64,000 nucleotides of DNA from Curtobacterium sp. L6-1 (GCF_018885305.1 NZ_CP076544.1:806001-870000); one strand, 5' to 3'; shown: positions 37,676 through 47,335, counted from the first letter of the stretch. Translations and numbers: made by a program. Notes: generated by a model from the letters alone, not told the origin.

Positions 37676-37914
37676 GCGGGTGCGACTGCTCGAAGGCCAA
37701 GGCGGAGCTCGAGGAGTTCCTGCACGACGAGCTCCGGCACGAGGACGCCGCGGACATCCGCGAGCACATGGACGGCTGCGAGGACTGCCTCACCGAGCAC
37801 CGCGTCGGCGTGGTGCTCATGGAGACCGTCAAGCGTGCGTGCCGCGAGACCGCTCCGGACCAGCTCCGCGACGAGGTCCTCGCACGCCTGCGTGCGGTGC
37901 AGTCGACCCACTGA
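37672..37914 (+). CDS. rsrA: Zinc-binding anti-sigma factor, RsrA/RshA-like
   Basis: 80 residues with the ZAS signature [11 protein letters not shown] (H-x3-C-x2-C) and an upstream CDCSK cysteine pair at residues 4-6, the layout of RsrA, where zinc-bound cysteines form a disulfide on oxidation and free the sigma factor. The ATG overlaps the sigma stop (ATGA). Mycobacterial RshA and Streptomyces RsrA have the same size and position. Disulfide stress as signal is inferred from family. Confidence 0.9.
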   Translation: MSGCDCSKAKAELEEFLHDELRHEDAADIREHMDGCEDCLTEHRVGVVLMETVKRACRETAPDQLRDEVLARLRAVQSTH

Positions 37915-37981
37915 CCGGGAGCCCGCCGACCGCGCCGGTCCGCCGGGCCGTCACACGCACGGCCGTGCCGAGCCGACCGGG

Positions 37982-37987
37982 TAGGGT
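37982..37987 (+). promoter_or_regulatory. -10 box for the GNAT gene, leaderless
   Basis: TAGGGT six bases before the ATG at 37994. Confidence 0.5.
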
Positions 37988-37993
37988 GCGGGC

Positions 37994-38431
37994 ATGACCG
38001 ACGCCGAGCCGATCAGCTCCTGGACCGAACCCGACGTCGCTGCGGTGACCGACCTGGTGCGCCTGCTGGGGCACCAGGTCGACCCGGATGCCATGCGCAC
38101 CCGTCTCGACCGGCTCACCGCCGAGGCGGGCCACCGCACGTGGGTGGTGCGCGACGACGACGGTCGTCCGATCGCGGTCGCGGGCGCGCAGGTCACCTGG
38201 ACCTACGTCGGTGACGAACCGACCGCGCAGCTGCTGCTGCTGGTCGTCGACCCCACGACCAGGCGGCACGGCACCGGGACCGCGCTCCTCGGCACGTTCG
38301 AGACGTGGGCCGTCGAGCAGGGCGCGCGGCGCCTCTCCGCCGTCAGCGCCGCGGCGACCGACAACGCGCACCGCTTCTACCAGCGCCGTGGGTACCACGA
38401 GGCCGGCGTCCGGTACACGAAGCTCGTCTGA
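37994..38431 (+). CDS. GNAT-family N-acetyltransferase
   Basis: 145 residues with the acetyl-CoA loop RRHGTGTALL (R-x-x-G-x-G) and the following LLGTFETWAVEQGARRLS, ending in the conserved HRFYQRRGYHEAGVRYTK. A small single-domain GNAT; the acceptor (antibiotic, polyamine, peptide) cannot be told. It is the last plus-strand gene before the convergent sucA and is separated from the anti-sigma gene by its own promoter. Confidence 0.88.
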   Translation: MTDAEPISSWTEPDVAAVTDLVRLLGHQVDPDAMRTRLDRLTAEAGHRTWVVRDDDGRPIAVAGAQVTWTYVGDEPTAQLLLLVVDPTTRRHGTGTALLGTFETWAVEQGARRLSAVSAAATDNAHRFYQRRGYHEAGVRYTKLV

Positions 38432-38494
38432 CCGGGACGGCACGGAGCGCCTCGTGCGGGGTCCGTCGGACCACCGCACGAGGCGCTCGGCGCA

Positions 38495-41400
38495 TCAGCG
38501 CTCCGGCGTCCGCAACGCTCGGTCGATGACGTCGGCGGCCTCCTGCGCGCTGCGCTTCGACGACCCCGTGGCGGGGGCGGCGCTGGCAGCACGGGCCGCG
38601 ACGGACAGCGGACGCCCGTCCAGGTGCGGCGAGAGGTTCATGCAGACGAACGGCCAGGCGCCCTGGTTCTCCGGCTCCTCCTGCGCGAACACGACCTCGG
38701 CCTCCGGGTAGCCCGCGAGGACCTCGAGGATGCGGTCGAGCGGGAGCGGCGCGAGCTGCTCGAGCCGGACCAGTGCGACGTCGGTGATGCCGCGCTTGTC
38801 GACCTCGGCGCGCAGGTCGTGGTGGATCTTGCCGGTGTGCAGGACGACCCGGCGGACCGAGCCGCCGTCGACGCCCTGCGACCGCAGTCGGTCGTCGTCC
38901 AGGACCTCCTGGAACGTGCCCGACGTGAAGTCCTCGACCGCGCTCGTGGCCTGGCGGAGGCGGAGCATCGCCTTCGGGGAGAACACGATGAGCGGCTTCT
39001 GCGGCTTCGCCCACGCCTGGCGGCGGAGCAGGTGGAAGTACGACGCCGGGGTCGACGGACGGGCCACGACCATGTTGTCCTGCGCGCACAGCTGCAGGTA
39101 GCGCTCGATACGGCCCGACGAGTGGTCCGGTCCCTGGCCCTCGTAGCCGTGGGGGAGCAGGAGCACCAGGCCGGAGCGCTGGCCCCACTTCTGCTCGGCG
39201 GACGAGATGAACTCGTCGATCACGGTCTGCGCGCCGTTCGCGAAGTCGCCGAACTGCGCCTCCCAGAGCACGAGGGCTTCCGGGCGCTCGACCGAGTAGC
39301 CGTACTCGAACGCCATCGCCGCGTACTCGCTGAGCAGCGAGTCGTAGATGAAGAAACGTGCCTGGTCCTCGGTGAGGTTGGCGAGCGGCAGCCACTCCTG
39401 GCCGTTCGTCCGGTCGTGGAAGACCGCCTGTCGCTGCACGAAGGTGCCGCGGCGGGCGTCCTGCCCGGCCAGGCGGACGGGCTTGCCCTCGGTCAGGACC
39501 GACCCGATGGCCATGAGCTCGGCCATCGCCCAGTCGACGCCGCCGGCGCGGGTCATCTCACGACGCTTGGTGAGCAGCTGCTGCAGCTTCGGGTGGATCG
39601 AGAAGCCCGACGGCGGGTTGCCGTGCGCGTCCCCGATGAGCTCCACGAGGTCCTGCGGGATCGCGGTGTCGTGCACCTCGATCTCGGAGTCGTCCCGCTG
39701 CGCGGTGGGACGCTCGAGCCCGTTCACGGCGCCGGAGTCGTCGACCGAGGCCGTCGGCACCGTGCCGGTCTGCGCCTCGTGCGTCTCGGCGAACGCGCGC
39801 TCCAGGCGGTCCTGGAAGTCGCGGTGCGCGTCGTCGTACTCCTGCTGCGTGATGTCGCCGCGGCCGACCAGGGCCTCGGTGTACAGCGTGCGGACGGAGC
39901 GCTTCGCCTCGATGAGGTTGTACATGAGCGGCTGCGTCATCGAGGGGTCGTCGCCCTCGTTGTGACCGCGTCGGCGGTAGCAGACCAGGTCGATCACGAC
40001 GTCGCGGTGGAACTCCTCGCGGTACGCGAACGCCAGGTCGGCGACGCGGGCCACGGCCTCCGGGTCGTCGCCGTTCACGTGGAAGACCGGCGCCTGGATC
40101 GTCTTCGCGACGTCCGTGGAGTAGACCGACGTGCGGGCCGACTCCGGCGGGGTGGTGAAGCCGACCTGGTTGTTGATGACGAGGTGCACCGTGCCGCCGG
40201 TGCGGTAGCCGCGCAGCTGCGACATCTGCAGCGTCTCGACGACCACGCCCTGGCCGGCCATCGCCGCGTCGCCGTGCACGAGGACGGGCAACGTGCCGAA
40301 CGTGCCGGCGGGCTTGCGGTCCTGCTTGGCGCGGACGATGCCCTCGAGCACGCCGTCGACGGCCTCGAGGTGGGACGGGTTCGCGGCGATCGTCACCGGG
40401 ATGCGGGACCCGTCGGACGCGCGGAACACGCCCTCGGTGCCGACGTGGTACTTCACGTCGCCCGAGCCCTGCCCGGACACGGTGCCCGGCAGCTGGGTGC
40501 CCTCGAACTCGCGGAAGATCTGGCCGTACGTCTTGCCGGCGATGTTCGTCAGCACGTTCAAGCGACCGCGGTGGGCCATGCCGATCGCGACCTCGTCGAG
40601 ACCGGCGCCGGCGGCGTGCTGGATGAGCGTGTCGAGGAACGCGATCGTCGACTCGCCGCCTTCGAGCGAGAACCGCTTCTGGCCGACGTACTTCGTCTGG
40701 AGGAAGGTCTCGAACGCCTCGGCCTCGTTGAGCTTGCCGAGGACGCGGAGCTGCTCCTCCTTCGAAGGCTTCGAGTACGGGACCTCGATGTGCTCCTGCA
40801 CCCAGCGGCGCTGCTCCGGGTCCTGGATGTGCATGTACTCGATGCCGACCGTGCGGCAGTAGGCGTCGCGGAGGATGCCGAGCACGTCGCGGAGCGGCGC
40901 CGTGGTCGTACCGGCGAGTCCACCGGTGACGAACTCGCGGTCGAGATCCCAGAAGGTCAGACCGTGGCGCTCGATCTCGAGGTCGGGGTGCGTGCGCTGC
41001 CGGTACTCGAGCGGGTCGATGTCCGCCATGAGGTGGCCGCGGACGCGGTAGCTGTTGATGAGCTCCTGCACGCGCGCGGTCTTGTTGACCCGGTGCGCCA
41101 GGTCGACGTTGATGTCGTTCGCCCACTGAATCGGCTTGTAGGGGATCCGGAGCGCGGCGAAGATGTCGTCGTAGAAGCCGTGCTGGCCGATGAGCCGCTC
41201 GTGCACCTTCTTGAGGAACTCACCCGACCCGGCGCCCTGGATGACACGGTGGTCGTACGTGCTCGTCAGCGTGATGGTCTTGCCGACGCCGAGCTCGATG
41301 AGGGTCTTCGGCGCCGACCCCTGGAACTGCGCCGGGTACTCGAGGGCGCCGGCGCCGACGATGCAGCCCTGGCCCTTCGTGAGACGCGGGACCGAGTGCT

Positions 41401-42376
41401 CGGTGCCGATGCCGCCCGGGTTCGTGAGGGAGATCGTCGTGCCCTGGAAGTCCGCCGGGGTGAGCTTGGCGTCACGGGCGCGCTTGACAACGTCCTCGTA
41501 CACGGACAGGAACTGCCCGAACGTCAGGGTCTCCGCGCGCTTGATGCTCGGGACGAGCAGGGACCGGGTGCCGTCCTTCTTCGGGACGTCGATCGCGATG
41601 CCGAGGTTGACGTGCGCGGGGGTGACCAGGAAGGGCTTGCCGTCGCGCTCCTCGTAGGAGACGTTCTGGCTCGGGAACTCCTGCAGCGTCTGGACCATGG
41701 CCCAGCCGATGAGGTGCGTGAACGAGATCTTGCCGCCGCGGGCCCGGCGCAGGTGGTTGTTGATGACGATGCGGTTGTCGATCATCAGCTTCGCCGGGAT
41801 GGTCCGCACGCTCGTCGCGGTCGGGACCGTCAGCGAGGCGTCCATGTTCGACGCGAGGGTCTTCGCCATGCCGCGCAGCGGGGTGGCGACGTCCTCGTGC
41901 GTCTCCTCGTGCTCGTCGGCGGAGTCGTTCGCCTCGGCCGGGATGGGCTGCGGCGAGGGCTGGCGGGAGGTGGTGCGGGCCTGCAGCGGGGTCTTCGCCT
42001 CACCGGTCGCGGGCTGCTGCGTGGTCGACGGTCCGGCGGTGGCGGCGGGCTGGCCGGCGGGGGCGTCCTGCGCGGCGGCGGCCTGGGCGGGGGCTGCGGT
42101 GCCCGAGTCGGTGCCGGCCGGCTCGGTGGCGCTCGACGTGTCGGCGGCCGTCGAGCCCTGCGTCCGGTGGTAGCTCTCGAGGACGGGCCACCAGGACTCG
42201 TCGACGCTGCTCTTGTCGGCCACGAACTGCTCGTAGAGCTCGTCCACCAGCCACTCGTTCGCGCCGAATTCGCCCGCGGTCTCGTCCGTTCCGGTCAGAT
42301 GGCTCGACACAGCCGATCGCCCACTCTCCGTCGATTGATGCTCGTGTGTGTCGTGCGGGGCAACCCTGTCCCGCAC
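38495..42376 (-). CDS. kgd: Multifunctional 2-oxoglutarate dehydrogenase E2-E1 (Kgd/SucA)
   Basis: 1293 residues. The N terminus ANEWLVDELYEQF is the conserved E1 tail segment, then an Ala/Pro linker, an E2 acyltransferase domain (about 115-350) with the TYDHRVIQGAGSGEFL motif, and the E1 thiamine-diphosphate part with GMAHRGRLNVL, HGDAAMAGQGVV and VDLVCYRRRGHNEGDDPS. This E2-E1 fusion is the actinobacterial form (Kgd, OdhA) and works with Lpd and DlaT-type E2. The GTG at 42376 follows TAGGGT by seven bases (leaderless); homologues begin near GTG 42310 (SSHLTGTDET), so that start is also possible. TCA cycle, cytoplasm. Confidence 0.95.
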   Translation of the reverse strand: MRDRVAPHDTHEHQSTESGRSAVSSHLTGTDETAGEFGANEWLVDELYEQFVADKSSVDESWWPVLESYHRTQGSTAADTSSATEPAGTDSGTAAPAQAAAAQDAPAGQPAATAGPSTTQQPATGEAKTPLQARTTSRQPSPQPIPAEANDSADEHEETHEDVATPLRGMAKTLASNMDASLTVPTATSVRTIPAKLMIDNRIVINNHLRRARGGKISFTHLIGWAMVQTLQEFPSQNVSYEERDGKPFLVTPAHVNLGIAIDVPKKDGTRSLLVPSIKRAETLTFGQFLSVYEDVVKRARDAKLTPADFQGTTISLTNPGGIGTEHSVPRLTKGQGCIVGAGALEYPAQFQGSAPKTLIELGVGKTITLTSTYDHRVIQGAGSGEFLKKVHERLIGQHGFYDDIFAALRIPYKPIQWANDINVDLAHRVNKTARVQELINSYRVRGHLMADIDPLEYRQRTHPDLEIERHGLTFWDLDREFVTGGLAGTTTAPLRDVLGILRDAYCRTVGIEYMHIQDPEQRRWVQEHIEVPYSKPSKEEQLRVLGKLNEAEAFETFLQTKYVGQKRFSLEGGESTIAFLDTLIQHAAGAGLDEVAIGMAHRGRLNVLTNIAGKTYGQIFREFEGTQLPGTVSGQGSGDVKYHVGTEGVFRASDGSRIPVTIAANPSHLEAVDGVLEGIVRAKQDRKPAGTFGTLPVLVHGDAAMAGQGVVVETLQMSQLRGYRTGGTVHLVINNQVGFTTPPESARTSVYSTDVAKTIQAPVFHVNGDDPEAVARVADLAFAYREEFHRDVVIDLVCYRRRGHNEGDDPSMTQPLMYNLIEAKRSVRTLYTEALVGRGDITQQEYDDAHRDFQDRLERAFAETHEAQTGTVPTASVDDSGAVNGLERPTAQRDDSEIEVHDTAIPQDLVELIGDAHGNPPSGFSIHPKLQQLLTKRREMTRAGGVDWAMAELMAIGSVLTEGKPVRLAGQDARRGTFVQRQAVFHDRTNGQEWLPLANLTEDQARFFIYDSLLSEYAAMAFEYGYSVERPEALVLWEAQFGDFANGAQTVIDEFISSAEQKWGQRSGLVLLLPHGYEGQGPDHSSGRIERYLQLCAQDNMVVARPSTPASYFHLLRRQAWAKPQKPLIVFSPKAMLRLRQATSAVEDFTSGTFQEVLDDDRLRSQGVDGGSVRRVVLHTGKIHHDLRAEVDKRGITDVALVRLEQLAPLPLDRILEVLAGYPEAEVVFAQEEPENQGAWPFVCMNLSPHLDGRPLSVAARAASAAPATGSSKRSAQEAADVIDRALRTPER

Positions 42377-42383
42377 GCCGTCA

Positions 42384-42389
42384 ACCCTA
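42384..42389 (-). promoter_or_regulatory. -10 box for kgd
   Basis: TAGGGT on the minus strand, seven bases before GTG 42376; if GTG 42310 is used the leader is about 66 nt. Confidence 0.5.
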
Positions 42390-42486
42390 GCCGCTCATCC
42401 GTGGCCGTGAGGTGGGAGGAGACGGGCGAGTCGGGCCTCCCGTCCGCCGGTCCGGGCCGCTCCGGCGGGGTCCGCCGCGCGCGCCG

Positions 42487-42492
42487 TACAGT
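42487..42492 (+). promoter_or_regulatory. -10 box for guaB1, leaderless
   Basis: TACAGT seven bases before the ATG at 42500. Confidence 0.55.
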
Positions 42493-42499
42493 TGGTCCC

Positions 42500-43939
42500 A
42501 TGAGGTTCTACGAGACGCGGCCGACCCACGACCTGACCTACTCCGACGTCTTCCTCGTCCCCAGCCGGTCGAGCGTGACGAGCCGCTTCGACGTGGACCT
42601 CGCGACGAACGACGGCACCGGTGCGACGATCCCGATCGTCAGCGCGAACATGAACTCGGTGACGGGCCCGCGGCTCGCGGCGGCCCTCGCCCGACGCGGT
42701 GGCCTCGGGGTGCTCCCGCAGGACATGCACCTGCAGGACCTCGACGCGGCGATCCGCTGGGTCAAGGCGCAGCCCGTCGCGTTCGACTCCGCGCTCGACC
42801 TGGGCGCCGACGCCACGGTGGCCGAGGCGCTCGAGCAGCTCCTGCCGGTCGAGGGCCGCGGTGTCGTGGTGCGCGACGCGGCGGGGGAGTACCTCGGCTG
42901 CGTGCCCGCGACCCGTCTCGCCACCGCCGGGGCGGACGCCGTCCTCGGCGACCTGCTGCACGGAGCGACGACGGCGATCGACGCCGACGACGCCGGGTCC
43001 CCGCGCCACGTGTACGACGTGCTCACCGCGGCGGGGGTCGACTTCGCGCCGGTGATGCGGCACGGCCGGGTCGTCGGGACCACCAGCCCGACGAGCGCGA
43101 TCCGCTCGGACATCTACCGTCCGGCGGTGGACGCCGCCGGACGCCTCCGGGTCGCGGCGGCCGTCGGCATCAACGGCGACGTCGCCGCCAAGGCCGCCGC
43201 CCTCGCCGACGCCGGTGTGAACGTGCTCGTCCTCGACACCGCGCACGGCCACCAGGAGGGCATGCTCCGCGCGCTCCGCGCCGTGTCCGCCCTCGACCTC
43301 GGCATCCCGCTCGTCGCGGGCAACGTCGTCACCGCCGACGCCGTCGCGCACCTCGTGGCCGCGGGCGCGTCGATCATCAAGGTCGGTGTCGGACCGGGCG
43401 CAATGTGCACGACCCGCATGATGACGGCCGTCGGTCGTCCGCAGTTCTCCGCCGTGCTCGAGACCGCCGCGGCCGCCCGGTCGCTCGGTGCGCACGTCTG
43501 GGCCGACGGTGGCGTCCGGTACCCGCGCGACGTCGCCCTGGCCCTGGCCGCGGGTGCGTCCGCGGTGATGATCGGCTCGTGGTTCGCCGGGACGCTCGAG
43601 GCGCCGGGTGTCCTGCGCCGGGACGCCTCCGGACGCGCGTACAAGGAGAGCTGGGGCATGGCGTCGGCCAAGGCCGTGCGCGAGCGCTTCGAGCGGCTCG
43701 ACCCGTACGAGCGGGCCCGCAAGGCGCTCTTCGCCGAGGGCATCTCGTCGTCGACCATCTACCTCGACCCCGAGCGGCCGAGCGTCGAGGACCTGCTCGA
43801 CATGATCACGACCGGCCTCCGCAGCTCCGCCACCTACGCGGGTGCGACGAGCCTGGCGGAGTTCGCCGACCGCGCGCTCGTCGGCATCCAGTCCGCCGCC
43901 GGCTACGAGGAGGGCAAGCCGCTGCCGGTCAGCTGGTAG
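42500..43939 (+). CDS. guaB1: GuaB1-family IMP dehydrogenase-like protein (GMP reductase)
   Basis: 479 residues of the IMPDH/GMPR barrel. N terminus RFYETRPTHDLTYSDVFLVP, SANMNSVTG, a CBS-like insert (about 95-200), and the catalytic Cys in GVGPGAMCTTRMM (about residue 302), where IMPDH would have CxT with TGxG context. Mycobacterial GuaB1 is not an IMP dehydrogenase but a GMP reductase in purine salvage, which is the most likely role. The start is leaderless. It stands alone between kgd and a convergent CBS operon. Confidence 0.9.
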   Translation: MRFYETRPTHDLTYSDVFLVPSRSSVTSRFDVDLATNDGTGATIPIVSANMNSVTGPRLAAALARRGGLGVLPQDMHLQDLDAAIRWVKAQPVAFDSALDLGADATVAEALEQLLPVEGRGVVVRDAAGEYLGCVPATRLATAGADAVLGDLLHGATTAIDADDAGSPRHVYDVLTAAGVDFAPVMRHGRVVGTTSPTSAIRSDIYRPAVDAAGRLRVAAAVGINGDVAAKAAALADAGVNVLVLDTAHGHQEGMLRALRAVSALDLGIPLVAGNVVTADAVAHLVAAGASIIKVGVGPGAMCTTRMMTAVGRPQFSAVLETAAAARSLGAHVWADGGVRYPRDVALALAAGASAVMIGSWFAGTLEAPGVLRRDASGRAYKESWGMASAKAVRERFERLDPYERARKALFAEGISSSTIYLDPERPSVEDLLDMITTGLRSSATYAGATSLAEFADRALVGIQSAAGYEEGKPLPVSW

Positions 43940-43962
43940 CGCGGTCGCGCCACCGGCGCACG

Positions 43963-44070
43963 GACGGACGGGAGGCCCGGTACCAGCTGGTACCGTCCCT
44001 CCGGACACGGCCGCCACCCCGCTGGCGCGGTGCGCCGGAACCGGCCGGAGGGGCCCACCTCCCGTCCGTC
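43963..44070. terminator. Rearranged palindrome element between convergent genes (copy 3)
   Basis: Outer 13-bp arms GACGGACGGGAGG (43963-43975) and CCTCCCGTCCGTC (44058-44070) enclose two hairpins: the perfect 16-bp palindrome GGTACCAGCTGGTACC (43979-43994) and CCCTCCGG (43997-44004) with CCGGAGGG (44045-44052). It corresponds to the 54-bp element with about 55 bases added in its right arm. It separates the guaB1 and CBS gene ends. Confidence 0.7.
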
Positions 44071-44099
44071 TCCGGTCGCGTCAGCTGTGCCGGGGCGCG

Positions 44100-45140
44100 T
44101 CAGCGGCGCCGGGTGGCGTCCTCGACCGTGCCGATGAGCTCCTCGAGGATGTCCTCGAGGAACAGCACGCCCGTCGTCCGGCCCTCGGCGTCGAACGCCC
44201 GCGCCACGTGACGACCGGCTCCGCGCATGGTCGCGAGGGCGTCCTCGAGGTCCATCTCCGTGTACAGCGAGATGAGCTGGCGGATGCGCTTCGGCGGCAC
44301 CGGGTCGTCGGACTCGTCCGGACGCAGGTCGATGACGTCCTTCACGTGGACGTATCCGGTCGGGTCGCCCGCGTCGTCGACGAGCACGTACCGCGAGAAG
44401 CCGCGCTGGGCGACCGCCCGCTCGACGTCGGCGGGGGTGGCGTCCTCGTGCAGCGTCACCAGTCCGGACATCGGCACGGCGACGTCCTTGACCTTCTTCT
44501 CGGTGAACTCGAACGCCATCCGGAGCGTGCCGGAGTCGTCGGCCAGGGTGCCCTCGCGACGGGACTGCTCCACGATCGTCTGGACCTCCTCGACCGTGAA
44601 GGCGCTGACGGCCTCGTCCTTCGGCTCGACCTTGAACAGACGCAGCACAGCATTCGCGACCTCGTTCAACCCGACGACGACCCAGTGCAGGCCGTGGCCG
44701 ATGTACCAGAGCGTCGGGACGAGCAGCAGTGCGGCGCGGTCCGGCATCGAGAACGAGATGTTCTTCGGGACCATCTCGCCGAACACCACGTGCAGGAACG
44801 ACACGAGCAGCAGCGTGAACACGAACGCCACGATGCCGATGACCTCGACGCTCCACCCGGTCAGGTGCAGCGGGACCTCGAGCAGGTGGTGGATCGCCGG
44901 CTCGGACACGTTGAGGATGAGCAGCGAGCAGACCGTGATGCCGAGCTGCGTGGTCGCGAGCATGCGGGTGGCGTGCTCCATCGCCCACAGCGTCATCTGC
45001 GCGGCCCTGGACCCCTGCTCCGCCCGCGGCTCGATCTGTGAGCGGCGGGCCGAGATGACCGCGAACTCGGCGGCGACGAAGAAGGCGTTGCCGCCGAGCA
45101 GCACGAACAGCCAGAAGATGCCCCACCAGTCAGAACTCAT
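44100..45140 (-). CDS. CNNM/HlyC-type CBS-domain membrane protein (second of pair)
   Basis: 346 residues: DUF21/CNNM membrane domain with three or four helices (about 5-150, with FVAAEFAVISARRSQIE), then a CBS pair (about 200-335; DVAVPMSGLVTL, VFLEDILEELIGTV). It lacks the C-terminal CorC_HlyC domain present in its neighbour. CNNM proteins export magnesium or cobalt; CorB/CorC types do so in bacteria. The ATG overlaps the stop of the upstream paralogue by four bases, so the two may form a heterodimer. Confidence 0.88.
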   Translation of the reverse strand: MSSDWWGIFWLFVLLGGNAFFVAAEFAVISARRSQIEPRAEQGSRAAQMTLWAMEHATRMLATTQLGITVCSLLILNVSEPAIHHLLEVPLHLTGWSVEVIGIVAFVFTLLLVSFLHVVFGEMVPKNISFSMPDRAALLLVPTLWYIGHGLHWVVVGLNEVANAVLRLFKVEPKDEAVSAFTVEEVQTIVEQSRREGTLADDSGTLRMAFEFTEKKVKDVAVPMSGLVTLHEDATPADVERAVAQRGFSRYVLVDDAGDPTGYVHVKDVIDLRPDESDDPVPPKRIRQLISLYTEMDLEDALATMRGAGRHVARAFDAEGRTTGVLFLEDILEELIGTVEDATRRR

Positions 45141-46525
45141 CGGTCGGCCTCCGTGGTGCTGGTCGTGGTGCTGGTCCTCGTCGTGCCGGACGCCGTCGTG
45201 GTCGTCGTGCTCCCGGCGGGGGCGTCCGTCGGGTTCGGTGTGTAGCGGATGCGGTCGATCCGGCGTCCGTCGAGGCGCTCGACCCGGAACACGCCCGAGT
45301 CGATCGCGACCTCGTCACCGACCACGGGGAGGCGGCCGAGCTCCTGCATGAGGAACCCGCCGACCGTCTCGTACGGGCCGTCCTCGGGCACCGTGACACT
45401 GGCCCGGTCCTCGAGCTCGTCGGGGCGCAGCAGCCCCGGGAAGGTCAGCCACCCGCGGCTGCGGACGACGTCGATGCGGGCGCGGTCGTGCTCGTCGGAC
45501 ACCTCGCCGACGATCTCCTCGACCAGGTCCTCGAGCGTGACGACGCCGGCGGTCCCGCCGTACTCGTCCACCACGATGACCATCTGGTAACCGCGGCCGC
45601 GGACCTCGGTGAGCAGGGTGTCGCCGGGCATCGTCTCGGGGACCCGCTCGGCGTCGGTCATCAGGGCACCGACCGGCACCTCGGCGCGCTTCTCACGCGG
45701 GACCGAGACGGCCTGCTTGACGTGCACGATCCCGACCACGTCGTCCGCGTCCTCCTCGATGACGGGGAAGCGGCTGAAACCGGTGCGGCGGGCGAGGTCG
45801 ATGACGGCCTCGGCGCTGTCCGACACGCGGATGGTCGACAGGCGCGGACGCGGGGTCATCACGTCGCTGGCGCTGAGTTCGGAGAAGGACAGCGTGCGCT
45901 CGAGCAGCGTCGCGGTGTCCTGTTCGAGCGAGCCCTCGGACGCGGACCGGCGGAGCAGCGAGGTGAGCTCCTCGGCGCTGCGTGCGCCGGAGAGCTCCTC
46001 CTGCGGTTCGATGCCCATCGCGCGCAGCACGGCGTTCGCGGTGCCGTTGAGCAGGGCCACGGCGGGCTTGAACACCGTCGTGAACCCGACCTGCAGCGGT
46101 ACGACGAGTCGGGCGGTCTGCAGCGGCAGCGCGAGCGCGAAGTTCTTCGGGACGAGCTCGCCGAGGATCATCGAGAGCAGGGTCGCGATGACGAGGGCCA
46201 CGATCGACCCGACGGTCTCGACGATGCCCTCGGGGAGGTTCATCGCGAGGAACGGGGCCTCGAGCAACTTCGCGATCGACGGCTCGAGCAGGTAGCCGGT
46301 GAGCAGCGTCGTCAGCGTGATGCCGAGCTGGGCGCTCGACAGGTGCGTCGAGGTGACCTTGAGCGCACCGATGACGGGGCCGAGGCCGGCTTCGCCGCGG
46401 TCGCGTCGGGCTTCGACGTCGGCGCGGTCGAGGTTCACGAGGGCGAACTCGGAGGCGACGAAGACGCCGGTGCCGAGCGTCAGCAGGATGCCGCCGATCA
46501 GCATGACGATGTCGACGGGGCTCAC
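45137..46525 (-). CDS. CNNM/CorC-type CBS-domain transporter (first of pair)
   Basis: About 462 residues. CNNM domain (about 1-200, with [16 protein letters not shown]), CBS pair (about 215-340; [30 protein letters not shown]) and C-terminal CorC_HlyC domain (about 355-430), then a Thr/Ser-rich tail. The GTG at 46525 was preferred over 46534 because GAGGTG lies six bases upstream of it. Metal-ion efflux, probably Mg, is inferred from CorB/CNNM. A GCTCAC-TGT-GTGAGC hairpin lies in the leader at 46549-46563. Confidence 0.88.
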   Translation of the reverse strand: MSPVDIVMLIGGILLTLGTGVFVASEFALVNLDRADVEARRDRGEAGLGPVIGALKVTSTHLSSAQLGITLTTLLTGYLLEPSIAKLLEAPFLAMNLPEGIVETVGSIVALVIATLLSMILGELVPKNFALALPLQTARLVVPLQVGFTTVFKPAVALLNGTANAVLRAMGIEPQEELSGARSAEELTSLLRRSASEGSLEQDTATLLERTLSFSELSASDVMTPRPRLSTIRVSDSAEAVIDLARRTGFSRFPVIEEDADDVVGIVHVKQAVSVPREKRAEVPVGALMTDAERVPETMPGDTLLTEVRGRGYQMVIVVDEYGGTAGVVTLEDLVEEIVGEVSDEHDRARIDVVRSRGWLTFPGLLRPDELEDRASVTVPEDGPYETVGGFLMQELGRLPVVGDEVAIDSGVFRVERLDGRRIDRIRYTPNPTDAPAGSTTTTTASGTTRTSTTTSTTEADR

Positions 46526-46548
46526 GAGGCACACCTCGGAGTCGGGCA

Positions 46549-46563
46549 GCTCACTGTGTGAGC
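46549..46563 (-). promoter_or_regulatory. Small hairpin in the leader of the CNNM operon
   Basis: GCTCAC-TGT-GTGAGC, a perfect 6-bp stem with a three-base loop, just before the ribosome binding site. It could limit translation; not a recognisable Mg riboswitch. Confidence 0.3.
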
Positions 46564-46656
46564 GGCGGGCATGTGATGGTCAGCGCAACTAGGAGGGTCG
46601 TCCACAATGAGGGAATCGTACCGGGCTCCGACTGCGAGGAGCCGAGGGGACGTCAC

Positions 46657-46675
46657 GGAGGCGGGACGCGCCTCC
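46657..46675 (-). terminator. Hairpin after the HAD hydrolase gene
   Basis: GGAGGCG-N5-CGCCTCC, followed by CGTCC. The arm shares the GGGAGGC/GCCTCCCGTCC wording of the other intergenic hairpins. Confidence 0.6.
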
Positions 46676-46694
46676 CGTCCGGACCGTGCCGCCG

Positions 46695-47318
46695 TCAGGC
46701 GGTCGGCGTGGCGAGCGCCTCGAGGTCCGCGCGCAGACCGGCCGCAGAGGTGAAGTGCAGGCCGACGGCGCCGACGGCCTCGGCACCCGCGGCGTTCTCC
46801 TGGCGGTTGTCGACGAACACCATCGCGGCCGGTTCGATGCCGAGCCGTGCGCAGGTGTCACGGTAGATGGAGGCGTCCGGCTTGAGGACGTGCTCCTCCG
46901 CGCTCACCACGACCGTCTCGAACAGCGAGCCCATCGGCGACCGGCGGTACGGGTCGCCGAAGTCGAAGCCCGCGTTCGAGAGCAGCGCCACCCGGGTGCC
47001 GGCGTCGTGCAGCTCCTCGACGAGTGCCAGGACCTCGGGGTCGACCTCGAACCACCCGGTGAAGTCGAGCGCCCACAGCCGGTGGATCTCGGTCACCGAC
47101 CACCGCTCGCCCGTCCGCGCCGCGATCGCCCGCCAGTAGTCGAGCACGGAGAGGTCGCCGCGGTCCAGGTCGTGCCGGAGTTCCTGGTACACGGGGAACA
47201 GCGTGTCGGCGTCGAGACCGGTGGCCTCGAGCAGCGCGGTTCGGGCGGCGTACGGCGTGCGGCTGATGACCTCGCCGTAGTCGAAGACGACGACACGGCC
47301 GGGCAGGGACAGGCTCAT
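46695..47318 (-). CDS. HAD-superfamily hydrolase, YihX-like
   Basis: 207 residues. Motif I is VVFDYGEVI, with Gly at the usual second Asp, as in the YihX (DLGNV) group; motif II LLSNAGFDF, motif III Lys in EEHVLKPDASIY, motif IV VFVDNRQEN are present. YihX is an alpha-glucose-1-phosphate phosphatase in E. coli, but the substrate here is not clear. The ATG at 47318 is seven bases from a TACGGT box and is therefore leaderless; the gene is divergent from nnrD with only 24 bases between the two start codons. Confidence 0.88.
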   Translation of the reverse strand: MSLSLPGRVVVFDYGEVISRTPYAARTALLEATGLDADTLFPVYQELRHDLDRGDLSVLDYWRAIAARTGERWSVTEIHRLWALDFTGWFEVDPEVLALVEELHDAGTRVALLSNAGFDFGDPYRRSPMGSLFETVVVSAEEHVLKPDASIYRDTCARLGIEPAAMVFVDNRQENAAGAEAVGAVGLHFTSAAGLRADLEALATPTA

Positions 47319-47325
47319 GCCCGTC

Positions 47326-47335
47326 ACCGTACCGT
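47326..47335. promoter_or_regulatory. Overlapping divergent -10 boxes
   Basis: ACCGTACCGT: on the plus strand TACCGT (47330-47335) is seven bases before the nnrD ATG; on the minus strand TACGGT (47331-47326) is seven bases before the HAD gene ATG. The two boxes share two base pairs, so both genes should make leaderless messages from one site. Confidence 0.6.

Noticed and set aside
38624..42499. Very long plus-strand open frame opposite kgd, continuous with guaB1
   Set aside because: The part before 42500 is the antisense of kgd; its Arg/Val/Leu-rich composition follows from GC codon bias. guaB1 has its own promoter and start.
46526..46620. Magnesium (M-box or ykoK) riboswitch before the CNNM operon
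   Set aside because: The leader is too short and has only a 6-bp hairpin.
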